DNA from: CAIWHR01 sp963786625
GTDB taxonomy: Bacteria > Pseudomonadota > Gammaproteobacteria > Burkholderiales > Casimicrobiaceae
Length of the DNA stretch: 64,000 nucleotides
Direction: 5' to 3'
Assembly (NCBI GenBank): GCA_963786625.1
Contig: CAWAZS010000015.1
Coordinates: forward strand, 41,938-105,937
Below are positions 7,032 to 17,956 of this stretch, piece after piece (the first letter of the stretch is position 1; each line of letters starts with the position of its first letter). Below the pieces are notes generated by a model. The model was not told the DNA's origin, made no database searches, and worked only from the letters and a program-made list of their open reading frames with translations. Made by a program: the position numbers and the translations under genes.

Positions 7032-9059
7032 ATGACCGATCCCGCCTATCCCGACGCGCTGCCCGCGCAAACGCGGCTGCACTGGTATGTGATCGAGCGG
7101 GTCCTTGGGCAAGGCGGATTCGGGATCACCTATATCGCGCGGGACACGAACCTCGATCAGCGCGTCGCGATCAAGGAATACCTGCCCGTCGAGTTCGCGA
7201 CGCGCATGCCCGACGCGACGATTCGGTCGCGGACCGAAGACCTCCGTGACCGGTATCGATGGGGGCTCGAGCGTTTCATCCAGGAGGCACGCACCCTCGC
7301 CAGATTCGACCATCCGAGCATCGTTCGGGTGCAATCGGTATTCGAGTTCAACAACACGGCGTACATGGTGATGCGCTTCGAGGAGGGCACGAACCTCGCC
7401 GCGCTGCTCGATCGGCGTGGCACGCTGCCCGAGGACGAGCTGCTGCGCATTCTCCTGCCGATCCTGGACGGCCTGGATCTGGTCCACAACGCCGGGTTCA
7501 TCCATCGCGACATCAAGCCGGACAACATCCACATCGGCGACGATGGCCGCCCGGTGCTGCTGGATTTCGGGTCGGCGCGCCAGGCGTTCGGCAATGCCCA
7601 CACGCTGACGATCCTCGTCGCGCCGGGGTATGCGCCGTTCGAGCAGTACTACAGCGATTCCGGCAACCAGGGACCGTGGACCGACATCTACGGGCTCGGG
7701 GCCACGTGCTATCGCGCCATCGCCGGCCGGTCGCCGCTCGACGCCGTCTCGCGCAGCAAGGGGATCCTCGGCAGCACGCAGGACGTCCTGGTGCCGGCGA
7801 CGGTGATCGGGGCGGGCCGGTATACGGGCCGCTTTCTCGCCGCGATCGATCACGCGCTGGAGTTCGCGGAGAAGGACCGGCCGCAATCGATCGACGTGTG
7901 GCGGCAGGAACTGATCGGCGAGCGATCGGTCGACGCACGCCAGCGGTCGCCGCGACGGCGTCCCTGCGTGAGGCAACGCCTGCCGCTCGAGCTGCGACGC
8001 GATCGGATGTCCCGATCGTGCCGCCTGCTGGAGCCGCGCACGGCAGGCCGCCTCCCGCCGCCGTTCCCCGCCCCGCGGCCCCGGAGGCAGGCCGCTCGCG
8101 CGTATCGTCCGCGCCGCGGCGTGCGATCGCGGTGGCGTTGGCGGTAGCAGTCCTGATCGTCGGCATTGCGGCTTATGTTGTTTCCACCGAGCGGACAAAC
8201 GAGGCGCGCACCACGATCGCGGCATTGGAGAGGCAGATCCAGGACAAGGACCTGGCGGATGCCGCGCACCAGCGCGCGGCACAGCAGAAGCTCGAGGAAG
8301 AAGCACGCCAGCGTCGGCGAACAGGAACGGCAGGCCCAGGCCGCGCAGGAGAAGAGCCAGACCGCGGCCGAGGCCGCGGCCAAGCGCAACGTTGCCGAAC
8401 GCGGCAAGACCGAGCGCACGCCCGCCGCGAGTCCGCGCGTCACGGAAACGAAACGCCCCGACGAACCGGCGCGCCCGCCGGCGCAGGCGCCCCGGGCCGC
8501 GCCGACCATCGTTGCCCCTGCGCCACCCGCACCCGCGCCGGTCGTCGAGTCGGCTGTATTACCCGCGGCGGGAGCCGCGCCGCAAGCCGCTGCACCTCAG
8601 CCGGAGCCGGCGAGGTCGCCACCTGCGAGAACGCCGGCGGAACAGCTTGCCGATGCGGATCGCGCCACCGAAGCGAAACGCTACGCCGATGCGCTTGCGA
8701 TCCTCCGGCCGCTCGCCGATGCGGGCAACGCGCGGGCGCAGACCCGACTGGGTGATGCGTACTTGCAGGGGCAAGGGATTCCGCGCGACGACGCCGCGGC
8801 GGGGAGATGGTACGAGAAGGCGGCGCTGCAAGGCGAAACCGGCGCGCAGGTCAAGCTCGCAGCCATGTACGTGAGCGGCAATGGCGTGCTGCACAACAAC
8901 AACCTCGCCTACGTCTGGTACGGGACCGCGGCGCGCCTCGGCTCCGGTCCGGCCAAGGCCGAGCAGGAGAAGATCGGGGCGCTGCTGCAGCCGGCGGAGC
9001 GGGCGCAGGCGGACAAGCTCATCGAGAGCGCCGCGGCGCGCATGGCGAAGCGTCCGTGA
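7032..9059 (+). CDS. Membrane Ser/Thr protein kinase with C-terminal Sel1 repeats (frame broken)
   Basis: A eukaryotic-like protein kinase. The cytoplasmic kinase domain (about residues 20-290) is complete: glycine loop GQGGFG at 26-31, Lys48 in VAIKEY, catalytic loop HRDIKPDN at 158-165, and DFG at 178-180. After a frame change near 7935 come a Pro/Ala-rich linker and one transmembrane helix (about nt 8120-8180), then a coiled-coil-like Gln/Glu/Ala-rich region. After a second change near 8315 the frame returns and gives a Pro/Ala-rich stretch and two Sel1-type repeats (for example ARAQTRLGDAYLQGQGIPRD), presumably periplasmic. All segments fit one single-pass kinase of about 675 residues. 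The following lipoprotein starts 50 bases later, or overlaps if the GTG at 9056 is used. The substrate is unknown. Confidence 0.8.
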
Positions 9060-9109
9060 ACACCAAGTCGGCGATCGGCGACAGCGCCGCGCAACGGGAG
9101 ATCGGAATC

Positions 9110-9783
9110 GTGAGAACGCGGCTTTCGGGAGACGTCGCGAAGCGCATTTGGGTCGGGCTTTGGCTCATCGCAACGATCGCCCTCGGCGGTTGCGTGAGCC
9201 AGGAAACCAAGCGCGACGCGATCAACGACATCAACCGCGCCTTCAAGGAGGAGTACGAGGCGATACTCGCCCGCAGCGGCACCCGCTTCGTGAGCGCTCG
9301 GGCGGGCGAGACCTTCGACGCGACGGCGGCGGCCCTCGTGAGCCTGGGCATGGAAATTCGGCAGGAGTCCCGCGGCCTCGGCTTCATCAACGCCGACGCG
9401 GCCGCGCCGCTGCCGCTCAGCCGCGGCGAGTGGGATCGCGCGGTACGGCCGACCTGCCGCGCGCACGCGAACTCCTGCGGCGGCATGTCGGATTGCTGGC
9501 CGAATTCTTCAACTTCGAGCCCGAGGGCCTCGACACGGTGATCACGGCCACGATCATCGAGGCCCGCGGCGGCTCCGAGGTGTCGCTGACGATGCGCCTG
9601 CGCGAGGTCGCGCCGCCGAAGTCGGGGCTGCCGCGCCGCGAGTATCCGCCGCCGTCGGCGCTGCAGGCAGGAATCGACAAGATCTGGAGCGCGCTGGAGC
9701 GCGAGCTCGGGGCGAAAGGGCGACGGTCGGACGGCGTCGGCGATCCGTCGGTCGTCACGGCAACGCGATCGGATCCTCGGTAG
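9110..9783 (+). CDS. Putative lipoprotein downstream of the kinase (frame broken once)
   Basis: A secreted lipoprotein of about 224 residues with no function I recognise. I chose the GTG at 9110 because GGGAG lies nine bases upstream and the signal peptide (WVGLWLIATIALGGC) then has normal length. The lipobox is LGGC. The mature part is mixed alpha/beta with charged helices (RDAINDINRAFKEEYEAIL). A single-base loss near 9450 moves the frame, and the protein continues with RARELLRRHVGLLAEFFNFE and a predicted beta segment (VITATIIEARGGSEVSLTMR). The last 29 bases overlap the convergent regulator gene. Its position right after the kinase suggests a shared role, which is inference. Confidence 0.6.
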
Positions 9784-12700
9784 ACCGGAGGCTCGCGTAC
9801 AACGCCTGTGTTTCGGGCGACGGCATCGTTCGCATCCGCGTCGCGAGCACGGTGCGCAGGCGTTCGTAGGTCGCGATGGCGTCGCCCGGCTTGCCGCTAC
9901 GCTGGAAGCAGAGCATCAGCTGGCGGTAGAGCGGCTCGCACAGCTCGTCGACCTCGATGCATCGCAGGTAGCCGTCCGCCGCGGCCCCCGGCGAACCCGC
10001 CTCTTCCCAGCCTCGCGCGAGACGGGCGAGAAAGCGCAGCAGGCGGGCGCGGATCTGTTCGCGGCACGCGATGTATGCCGGTTGTTCCGATTCGTCCGGC
10101 AGAAACGGCCCGCGGTAAAGCGCGAGCGCCTTTTCGGCGAATTCCCCGAGCACGGGTTCGGCTGCGCCGGGGCCGGCCACGCGAAGGGCCGCGTCGAACT
10201 CGTCGAGCAGCGATTCCAGCGCCCAGGTGTCCACCCAGACCCGCGCCTTGTTGAGCGACAGCCGCCCATCGCGCAGCACCACCGCCTCGTCGTCATCGAG
10301 CAACCGCCGCAGCCGGTGAAGCGTCGCGGTGAACGACTTGTGCGCGAAATCGGCCTCCATGTGCGGCCACAGCGCGTCGGCAAGCTGGTCCGCGCGCACG
10401 TTGTGCCGGCCGAGCGCGACCAGGACCTTGAGCAGCTCCATCGGACGGCCGGGACCCTTGCCGGAAAACTCGACGATCGTCTCGCCGCGCAGCAGCTGGA
10501 AACCGCCGAAGGTCGCGATCCGGATCGGCCACGGCCAGCGCGGGACGCAAAGCGGCGGAACGCTGCGGCGCGAGCTTGCCGGTGCGCACCAGAGCGCGCG
10601 CAAACTCGGGTTCGACGTCCGCCTCCAGGGCGGCGACACAGAGTTCCGCCAGCTCCTGCGGGCGCCAATGCGGTGCGTGGAGGAATCCGTGCTCGCGCCC
10701 GAGCCGGAAACCGGCACGGAGGCGCATCGAGCATCGCCTGCTCGTCCCGCCTCTCGCGCGCCACGCAGGCCGCGCGAAGCCTGATGTTGAAGTCGAGCCA
10801 CGGACAATGCAGACGTGCGGCGAGAGCCTCGACGTCGCGCAGCTGCGCCTCGCCGCCGCGGCGATCCGCGCCGGCGATCTGCAGGTCGGCAAGCGCGAGT
10901 CGCGCGAGGCACTCGAACCAGGGAATGCCGGTCTCGACGGCGACGGCGAGCGCCATCCTGGCTTCGCGATGGGCGGTCACCGTTTCACCGTCGAGCGCAG
11001 CGAGCCAGCCGCGCAGATAGTGGATGCAGGCGCGGTCTCCACGGCGAAGGCGCGGGCCTTCCGCCTCGAGCCGCTGCAACTCGCTGCGGGCCTCGGCGCG
11101 ATCGCCGCTGTAGAGGCTCGCCATCGCGGCGATGACGCGCAGCCACCCATCGTACGCGTGGATGCCCTCGGACCGGGCCAACGCCAGCCCGCTCTGCGCG
11201 ACGCGCAACGCACCGGCCGCATGGCCGCCGATCAGATGACGCAGGCCGTCGGCAATCGCGAGCGCGAGGACCTCGTTCGACGGGCGGTCGGTCGGCGCCG
11301 ACGCGCATTTCTTCCAGGATGGCATCGGCGCCGGCGAGATCGCCGCGGACCAGCATCGCCACCGCGGACACCAGCGCAAACGCCAGCCGGCAGGACTGCG
11401 CCGCCGGCTGCCCGGCCGTGGTCGTCGACAGCGCGGTCGCAGCCCGATCCAGCCACGCCCCGAGACGCGGGCTCCCGGCATCGCGAAACAGCATGGCGCG
11501 GATCAGCGTCAGTCGCGGGCGCCGGATGGGTCCGCGCGCGCGACGCGGGACCGTCCGGTTCGAGCAGCGCGCCGAGCGCCCGCGATCCACGGCTCGAGCG
11601 GCGTGACGTCGTCGAACTCGAGGATCACCGCATCGATGATGCCGCAGCAACTTTGCACCATTCCCTCGGCGTCGTCGGCGCGGCGGAACCCTTCGTATGC
11701 CCGCTCGTAGAGCTGCCGGGCCGCCCGGGGGCTCGCGTGGGCGCGTGCCGCGGCGCAGATGCGCAGCAGACGCGGATCGGCGTCGATCATCTCGCGCGGC
11801 AGCACGTCGAGCCAGCCGGCGAGCGTCTCGCTGCGCCCCTGCGCGAGGATCGCATCGGCCTCGTCCAGCGCGATCGGCGCCACCTCGCTCCAGTGGCCGG
11901 CCTCGACCAGCAGGGCGATCGCATCCTCGGTCTGGCCCGCGTCACGCAGCAACAGTGCGGCGCGCTGGAGCGACGCGCCGCTGACGGCCTCGGGCAGCGA
12001 TTGGGCGGCGCGGTTGCGCAGGAATTCGCGCAGCAGCGGATGCAGCTGGTAGAGGCGGCCCGCCTCAGACGGCACCTCGCGCACGAAGTAGTCGTTCAGC
12101 GCCAGGTTGACGAGCAATCGACCCGCCTTGGGTTCGCCGGAAAGCGCCTCGGCCACCTTGACGGTCATTCGCGGCAGACAGGCGATCCGCAACAGGAATT
12201 CGCGCGTTTCCGGATCGAAGCGATCGAAGATCTCGCCGGCAAGGTAGTCGAAGATCACTTGCGGCGCGGCACCGCCGGGCAGATCGACGATGCGGCCGGA
12301 GAAGCGCGAGTGCTCGAGCATCAGGACGAGGCCGGCCACCCAGCCCTGCGTCCGCTCGTGCAGCTTGGCCGCCGCCTCGACCGAGACGGTCTGTCCGCGC
12401 GCGGCCGCGATCGCGACGATCTCGTCGCACGAGACCGAAAGCTCGGCGCCGGTCACGTAGCACATTCCCCCCGTGGCCCGCAGTCGCGCGAGCGCGGCTG
12501 GCGGCTCGGTGCGACTGGTCACGATCACGCAGCAACCTTTCGGCACCTGCGAAAAGCCGGTCTCGAGCGCCGCCGGCAGCGCGCTCTCGGCAGGGACCGC
12601 CTGCAGGTTGTCGAGCACGAGCGCAAGCGGCTGCGCCGTGTGCGCGAAGAGCTGCCGGAAGAAGCTGCGCGCAAACGAGGGAACGTCGTCAGCGTGCTGC

Positions 12701-13014
12701 GGCGAGAACACGGGCAGGTCGCGGGCCCGTGCACCGAGGACCTTCACCGCCGCGTGGCGAAGGTAGTGAAAGAAGCTGGCCGGATCCGCGTCGTCGGCGT
12801 CGAGCTGATACCAGACGGACTGCAGATGGCGCGCCTTCAGGTACGTGGCGGCCAACGTCGTCTTGCCGGATCCCGGCGGTCCGGAGATCCACACGACCGA
12901 CCGGCCGGGCGTCCCGTCGAGCGATGCGAACAGCGCTACCCTGTCGACAACCGAGCCCATGGTCGGTTGCGTCGTTTTCGCGAATGCCGTGCTGGAGCGG
13001 CCCGCCTCGACCAC
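9755..13014 (-). CDS. MalT-like ATPase / BTAD-domain transcriptional regulator (frame broken about four times)
   Basis: A large regulator of about 1,080 residues. The N-terminal STAND-type ATPase has the P-loop SGPPGSGKTTL and the motif LALVLDNLQAVP, followed by winged-helix and TPR-like regions as in MalT-family proteins. The C-terminal part has an OmpR-type DNA-binding domain (IATFGGFQLLRG, ADQLADALWPHMEADFAHKS) and a bacterial transcriptional activation (BTAD) domain ending at 9755. Frames switch near 11530, 11310, 10720 and 10540, but homology is continuous across each switch. I chose the GTG at 13014 because the reverse complement of 13022-13028 is AAGGAGA, seven bases upstream; an internal ATG at 12960 would lose conserved residues before the P-loop. 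It converges on the kinase/lipoprotein genes and may control them (inference). Confidence 0.75.
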
Positions 13015-13335
13015 TTCGTCCTCTCCTTCCCACGGCGATCTTCTCACGCTCTTCGCTCCGCTCCAAAGCGTTCCCGCGTCGCACGCGCTGCGGGCGGGCG
13101 CCGGCGCCATCAGCGCATTCTGGGCGGAGCGTGATTACGGATGGCTTACGAGTTCGACTGCCGAGGCGGAAGTTCCGGCCGCGGTCACGGCGCGCCGAAT
13201 CTCCTTTTCACCACAACCGCTGCTGTTCCGGAGCCGGGAACCACCATTGCTTGTGTTCGCCGCGGATCGGACGCTAGGATTGTCTCGAAGCAGTCCGCCG
13301 AATCGCCACCGCAACCGCCGCTGCCAAGGAGGCAC
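13015..13335. other. Divergent intergenic region between regulator and phoH
   Basis: About 320 bases between the starts of the BTAD regulator (leftward) and phoH (rightward). It must carry both promoters, but I see no convincing -35/-10 pair, operator or RNA element in it. Confidence 0.5.
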
Positions 13336-14820
13336 ATGGTCGAGCGCAAGACCCGTCCCGCGCCCTTAACCCTCGTTGCCCGCAAGTCCGCCAAACCCGC
13401 CGGCAAGCCCGGCCCGGCCGCCCGCCCCGCCCCTTCCAGCAAGCTGTTCGTGCTCGACACCAATGTGCTGATGCACGACCCCACGAGCCTGTTCCGTTTC
13501 GAAGAGCACGACATCTACCTGCCGATCCTCACGCTCGAGGAGCTCGACAACAACAAGAAGGGCATCACCGAGGTGGCGCGCAATGCGCGTCAGGCATCGC
13601 GCTTCCTCGACGAGCTGGTCACATCGATCCCCGACGGCATCGTCGAAGGCATCCCCCTGTCCGGCAAGTCCGGCGGCGCGGCCACCGGCAAGCTGTTCCT
13701 GCAGACCGAGGTGATCACGACGGTGCTGCCGGCCTCGCTCGCCAACGGCAAGGCGGACAATCAGATCCTCGCCGTCGTCATGCATCTGCAGCAGATGCAC
13801 ACGAAGCGCCACGTGATCCTGGTGTCGAAGGACATCAACATGCGGATCAAGGCGCGCGCGCTGGGGATCGCCGCCGAGGACTACTTCAACGACAAGGTGC
13901 TGGAGGACACCGACCTCCTGTACAGCGGGATGCGCGATCTCCCCGCCGATTTCTGGGAGCGCCACGGCAAGGGCATGGAGTCGTGGCAGCAGAGCGGCCA
14001 CACGTATTACCGGATCACCGGCCCGCTGGTGTCCTCGCTCCTCGTGAACGAATTCGTCTACCAGGAGAAGCCCGGCGAGGCGCCGCTCTACGCGCTGGTC
14101 AAGGAGATCTCCGGACGCACCGCGGTGCTGCAGACGCTCAAGGACTACACGCACCAGAAGAACAACGTCTGGGGCATCACCGCGCGCAACCGCGAGCAGA
14201 ACTTCGCGCTCAACCTGCTGATGAATCCGGACGTGGACTTCGTGACGCTCCTCGGCCAGGCGGGCACCGGCAAGACGCTGCTGACGCTCGCGGCGGGGCT
14301 CATGCTGACGCTCGAGTTCAAGGTCTACTCGGAGATCATCATGACGCGCGTCACGGTGCCGGTCGGCGAGGACATCGGTTTTCTTCCCGGCACCGAGGAG
14401 GAGAAGATGAACCCGTGGATGGGCGCGCTGGAGGACAACCTCGACGTGCTGAACAAGACCGACGATGACGCCGGCGAGTGGGGCCGCGCCGCGACGCGCG
14501 ACCTGATCCGATCGCGGATCAAGGTCAAGAGCCTGAACTTCATGCGCGGCCGCACGTTCATCAACAAGTTCCTGATCATCGACGAGGCGCAGAACCTGAC
14601 GCCGAAGCAGATGAAGACGATGGTCACGCGCGCCGGACCGGGCACCAAGGTCGTCTGCCTCGGCAACATCGCGCAGATCGACACGCCGTACCTCACCGAG
14701 GGCAGCTCCGGGATCACCTACGTCGTCGACCGCTTCAAGGGCTGGGCGCACTCGGGCCACGTGACGCTGCAGCGCGGCGAGCGATCGCGGCTCGCCGACC
14801 ACGCCGCGGAGATCCTCTAG
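13336..14820 (+). CDS. PhoH family protein with N-terminal PIN domain (PhoH2 type)
   Basis: A 494-residue fusion of a PIN nuclease domain and a PhoH ATPase domain. The PIN domain starts at VLDTNVLMHD (Asp41 is the first metal-binding acid) and spans roughly residues 35-190. The PhoH ATPase has Walker A GQAGTGKT at 307-314 and Walker B-like IDEAQN around 415-420. PhoH2 proteins are known as sequence-specific RNA-unwinding and RNA-cleaving ATPases; the physiological role in Proteobacteria is unsettled. The ATG at 13336 follows AAGGAGG with a short three-base spacer; a further start inside the low-complexity Lys/Pro/Ala N-terminus is possible. The frame is intact. Confidence 0.9.
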   Translation: MVERKTRPAPLTLVARKSAKPAGKPGPAARPAPSSKLFVLDTNVLMHDPTSLFRFEEHDIYLPILTLEELDNNKKGITEVARNARQASRFLDELVTSIPDGIVEGIPLSGKSGGAATGKLFLQTEVITTVLPASLANGKADNQILAVVMHLQQMHTKRHVILVSKDINMRIKARALGIAAEDYFNDKVLEDTDLLYSGMRDLPADFWERHGKGMESWQQSGHTYYRITGPLVSSLLVNEFVYQEKPGEAPLYALVKEISGRTAVLQTLKDYTHQKNNVWGITARNREQNFALNLLMNPDVDFVTLLGQAGTGKTLLTLAAGLMLTLEFKVYSEIIMTRVTVPVGEDIGFLPGTEEEKMNPWMGALEDNLDVLNKTDDDAGEWGRAATRDLIRSRIKVKSLNFMRGRTFINKFLIIDEAQNLTPKQMKTMVTRAGPGTKVVCLGNIAQIDTPYLTEGSSGITYVVDRFKGWAHSGHVTLQRGERSRLADHAAEIL

Positions 14821-14862
14821 GCTGTCGCAGCGTCCGCGCGCAGGCGCGCGCGGCCCGCCCGG

Positions 14863-16484
14863 TCAGGACAGCAGCGCGGCCGAATCCGTCACGCGGAAGC
14901 CGAGGGCGTTGGCGACGAGCGCAACGAGGCGCTCGTAGGCATGATGCAAGGTGCCGTCGACCTGACCCGCCTCGCGCTCGAAGTCGAGCATCTCGTCGGC
15001 GAGGGACGCGAGCGGCGCCAGCGCCTCCGCGCGCGCCCAGAACATGGTGCCGGCCGGAAAGACGCCGTCGACGGCACGGTCGATCCCGAGCCGCTTCAGC
15101 GCCGTGACGACGAGATCGGTCGTCGCGCACTTCCATTTCACCTGGTCGTACAACTGGCCGGGCGCGGCGACGAGCCCGACGTCCGGCGCTGCGTCGAGCG
15201 CTCTCAGCAGCATTCGCGGCATGGCCGGCGGAACCGAGCAGCCCGGCGAGCGCGCTGCGCCGCCAGGCGTCCCCGCCGCCGAACGGCGCCATGTCCGGAT
15301 CGACGATGTGCACGGATTTCTTGGCGTGCAGCTTCAGGACGTAGCTGTAGGCCTGCGGACCCGCCGCGCGCAGCCACATCAGGAACGGAAGCACATCGCG
15401 GCCGAGATTCTGAACGCCGAACACTTCGGCCTGCGCAAACCGGCGCCGTACCATCCGCTGCGTCGCGCTCAGCAACCGATACGGACAGCTGACGAACAGG
15501 TCGAAGGCCTCGGGCAGCATCGCGATCGCGTCGGCCATCTCGCCCCACAGATCCGGGTAATAGAGATGGACGACGACCGCGATCCGCGCCCGCGGCGCGA
15601 TTCGCGGCCCGAGCCCGGCGACGCGGCCGATCGTCGCGCTGGGGCGGTGCGCCCGCGCCAGCATCTGCGCCAGAGCGTCGAGCGCATCGACCTGCGCGCG
15701 GTCGGCCGGCGAGAACGCGGCGCGCAGCGCCCAGAACGGAACGCCGTGGTGGACCCGGTTGCGGACGAAGCGACGGGCGGTGTCGACCGCATAGCCGGTC
15801 CCGAGCGGCGAAATCCCGCTCACCCGGACTGCGCCATCGTACGAGATCGGCATCGCGCAGCGGCGACCACAGCACGCTCGGCACGACCATCGTGTCGCCG
15901 CCGTGCCGTTTGGCGAGGTCGAGCGCGAGCGTCGAGTACTCGTGCCGGCGTGCCCGGTCCGGTGCACCCTCCCGAGCGGGGCCGAACGGAGGCCAGTCGA
16001 GAGCGAAATCCAGGGCCGCCGGCGTCGCGAGGTGCGGAGATGCGCGTCGCAGCCATCCGACACGGGCAGCCCGCCCCGACGGGGCCAGCGCCCGCCGGAT
16101 GGCCGGGAGCGCGTCGAGCTCGCGGCCGCTGCCGCCCGTCGCCGCGACTGCATACCGGATGCCGTCGAACTCGCACAGGACGCCGGCCGTGGCCAGAGCG
16201 TGCAGCGATTCTGGAAGCGTCGATTGCGTCCATGCGCTTGAAGCTCGCGGATCGTCGAGCCGGATCAGCGGAAGCGCGCGGATGCGGCGCCGTGCGAGCA
16301 GCTCCACGACGCGGGCCACGGCGCGCCCGGCAACCGCGTCCCATGGAACGACGATGCCCATCGCCGTCCCTCCGACGCGGGCCGCGAGCGTGTCGAGCGC
16401 GGCGATGCGCTCGTCGAGCGTGGTCGCGCCTGGCGCCTCCCAGGCCAGGACGACGGGCTCTCTGCCGCCTCGATCCATCGCCAT
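14863..16484 (-). CDS. Rhamnan synthesis protein F-like glycan protein (frame broken twice)
   Basis: The C-terminal half matches the RgpF family found in rhamnose-glucose polysaccharide and O-antigen clusters. Diagnostic segments are RIAVVVHLYYPDLWGEMADA, VFGVQNLGRDVLPFL, VLKLHAKKSVH and, after a frame change near 15230, DQVKWK and GVFPAGTMFWARAEAL. The N-terminal part (from the ATG at 16484 to the frame change near 15840) is a separate alpha/beta domain that I do not recognise with confidence; a glycosyl-hydrolase or WbsX-like domain is possible. It starts 12 bases after the preceding gene ends and is the last of a three-gene leftward cluster. A role in making or transferring a surface glycan is inferred. 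Confidence 0.7.
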
Positions 16485-16495
16485 GCGGCGCGGGC

Positions 16496-17956
16496 CTACC
16501 CGGCTTCCCGCGCGCGAGCGCCGCCCGACCGCAGCGAGGACAGCACGGCGGCGGTCGCTTCGCGCGCCGTCTGGGGATCGAAGAAGAGCGCGCAGTCCTG
16601 GCGTTGGGCGGCCAGCGTCGCGTAATCCCCGTAGCCGTCGGCGACGATCGCAAGGTCGGCGGCGATGGCCTCGAACACGAGGCGGTCGTATTGCCGCATC
16701 CTTCCCTCCGCGCCCCAGAAGAACAACCCGTCGAGGTCCTGCCACCAGCCGTCCCATTCCGACACGAGGCTGACGAGATGCTCGTCCTCGTTCGCGATGT
16801 GCCGGCTCGGCAACGGGCCCGGGTAGAGCAGGCGCAGGAACGCACCCTGCGCCCGCAGCCATTCGACCATATCCCAGCGCAGCTTGTCCTCGCGGTCCCT
16901 GACCGCAGGGATGAACACGCCGATCCGCTCGCGCCTCCCCTGCGCGGCGGGCGGTCGAGCGCCCGCACGGACGGCGCCGAATACCATCGGATCGACGGCG
17001 CCGGGCAGCCCCAGATCGGCCAGCATCTCGGGACAGCGCGCCACCAGCCGGACGCGCGACCATGCCGCAGGGGACAGGCGATCGAACAGATCGACGCAGG
17101 CTTCCGGGTCGTGGGCATCGAGCGCGACGACGATCGATGCGAAGTCGTCGGCCGCGGCCGGAAGCCAGGACAGGGTCCGCGGATTGATGCCGAAGATCGC
17201 GACCGTGCCCCCTGCGGGCACCGCGCCGCCGACGGTGTCGATCTCGGTCGCGCCCTCGACGTGGGCGCGCGGCAGCTTGTCCCGGGGGTCGACCCATAGG
17301 GACACGGTCTCGTTGCCACGTAGCTGCTGCGCGAGCGCGGTGCCGCTGCGGTTCGCCGCGGCATTGAGCGCATCGCCCGGAACGACGACGTGAATCGTGC
17401 CCCCGGCAACGTTGCTGTCGCGCAGCGCGAAGAACCCGCTCGCCGACGCGGGCGCCGGCAGCCCGCCGGTCGCGCCGAACAGCCGCAGCATGTCGACGGC
17501 GACGATCGCGCGCAGCGAATAGAGACCTTCGTGCTCCCGCTTCCGGCGCTGCAGCAGCAGCAGATTCTGGCGGATCGCCTCGACGTCCGGCATCATTTCC
17601 CGCGCGCGCGTCAGCAGCGCTTCGGCGGCGTCGAGATCGTCCTGCTGCAGATGGACCACGCCGAGCATGTGGACGGCATCGAACGTGTACGGCGCGCGCG
17701 CCACGACCTCCTCGTAGAGACCGCGCGCCGTCTCCAGCCGCCCCGACTTCTGCGCCGTGAGCGCGCGCTGCATCGTCTGCCACAGCGCGGCGCGCTCGTC
17801 GGGCGAGAACGATTCCCAACCGGGATAGTGCGGCGCCGCGGGGTCCGCGGGCGTGTCCCCCGTTCGGCCGCAGCAATGCTTGTAGCGGCGCCCGCTGCCG
17901 CAGGGACAGGGCGCGTTGCGCGCCCCGGCGGCCGCGGCGGTTGCGGCGTCACTCAT
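16496..17956 (-). CDS. SEC-C zinc motif / TPR / glycosyltransferase-like protein
   Basis: An unbroken 486-residue protein with an unusual order of parts. Residues about 15-31 form a SEC-C zinc motif (CPCGSGRRYKHCC), the module found at the end of SecA and in many cytosolic proteins. Residues about 60-140 contain two to three TPR-like helix pairs (ARGLYEEVVARAPYTFDAVH and DDLDAAEALLTRAREMMPDV). The remaining 300 residues look like a two-domain, GT-B-like glycosyltransferase (RERIGVFIPAVRDREDKLRW, EGRMRQYDRLVFEAIAADLA, YGDYATLAAQR), with no family I can name. It overlaps the upstream methyltransferase by eight bases (17949-17956), so the two are probably translated together. Confidence 0.65.
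   Translation of the reverse strand: MSDAATAAAAGARNAPCPCGSGRRYKHCCGRTGDTPADPAAPHYPGWESFSPDERAALWQTMQRALTAQKSGRLETARGLYEEVVARAPYTFDAVHMLGVVHLQQDDLDAAEALLTRAREMMPDVEAIRQNLLLLQRRKREHEGLYSLRAIVAVDMLRLFGATGGLPAPASASGFFALRDSNVAGGTIHVVVPGDALNAAANRSGTALAQQLRGNETVSLWVDPRDKLPRAHVEGATEIDTVGGAVPAGGTVAIFGINPRTLSWLPAAADDFASIVVALDAHDPEACVDLFDRLSPAAWSRVRLVARCPEMLADLGLPGAVDPMVFGAVRAGARPPAAQGRRERIGVFIPAVRDREDKLRWDMVEWLRAQGAFLRLLYPGPLPSRHIANEDEHLVSLVSEWDGWWQDLDGLFFWGAEGRMRQYDRLVFEAIAADLAIVADGYGDYATLAAQRQDCALFFDPQTAREATAAVLSSLRSGGARAREAG

Noticed and set aside
10576..13134. Plus-strand frame of 852 codons opposite the BTAD regulator
   Set aside because: It has no domain and an Arg-rich composition; the minus strand has clear STAND-ATPase and BTAD domains.
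6236..15222. Widespread pseudogene formation or phase variation
   Set aside because: Breaks hit housekeeping genes as well, with no shared repeat or long homopolymer at each site; sequence error explains them better.
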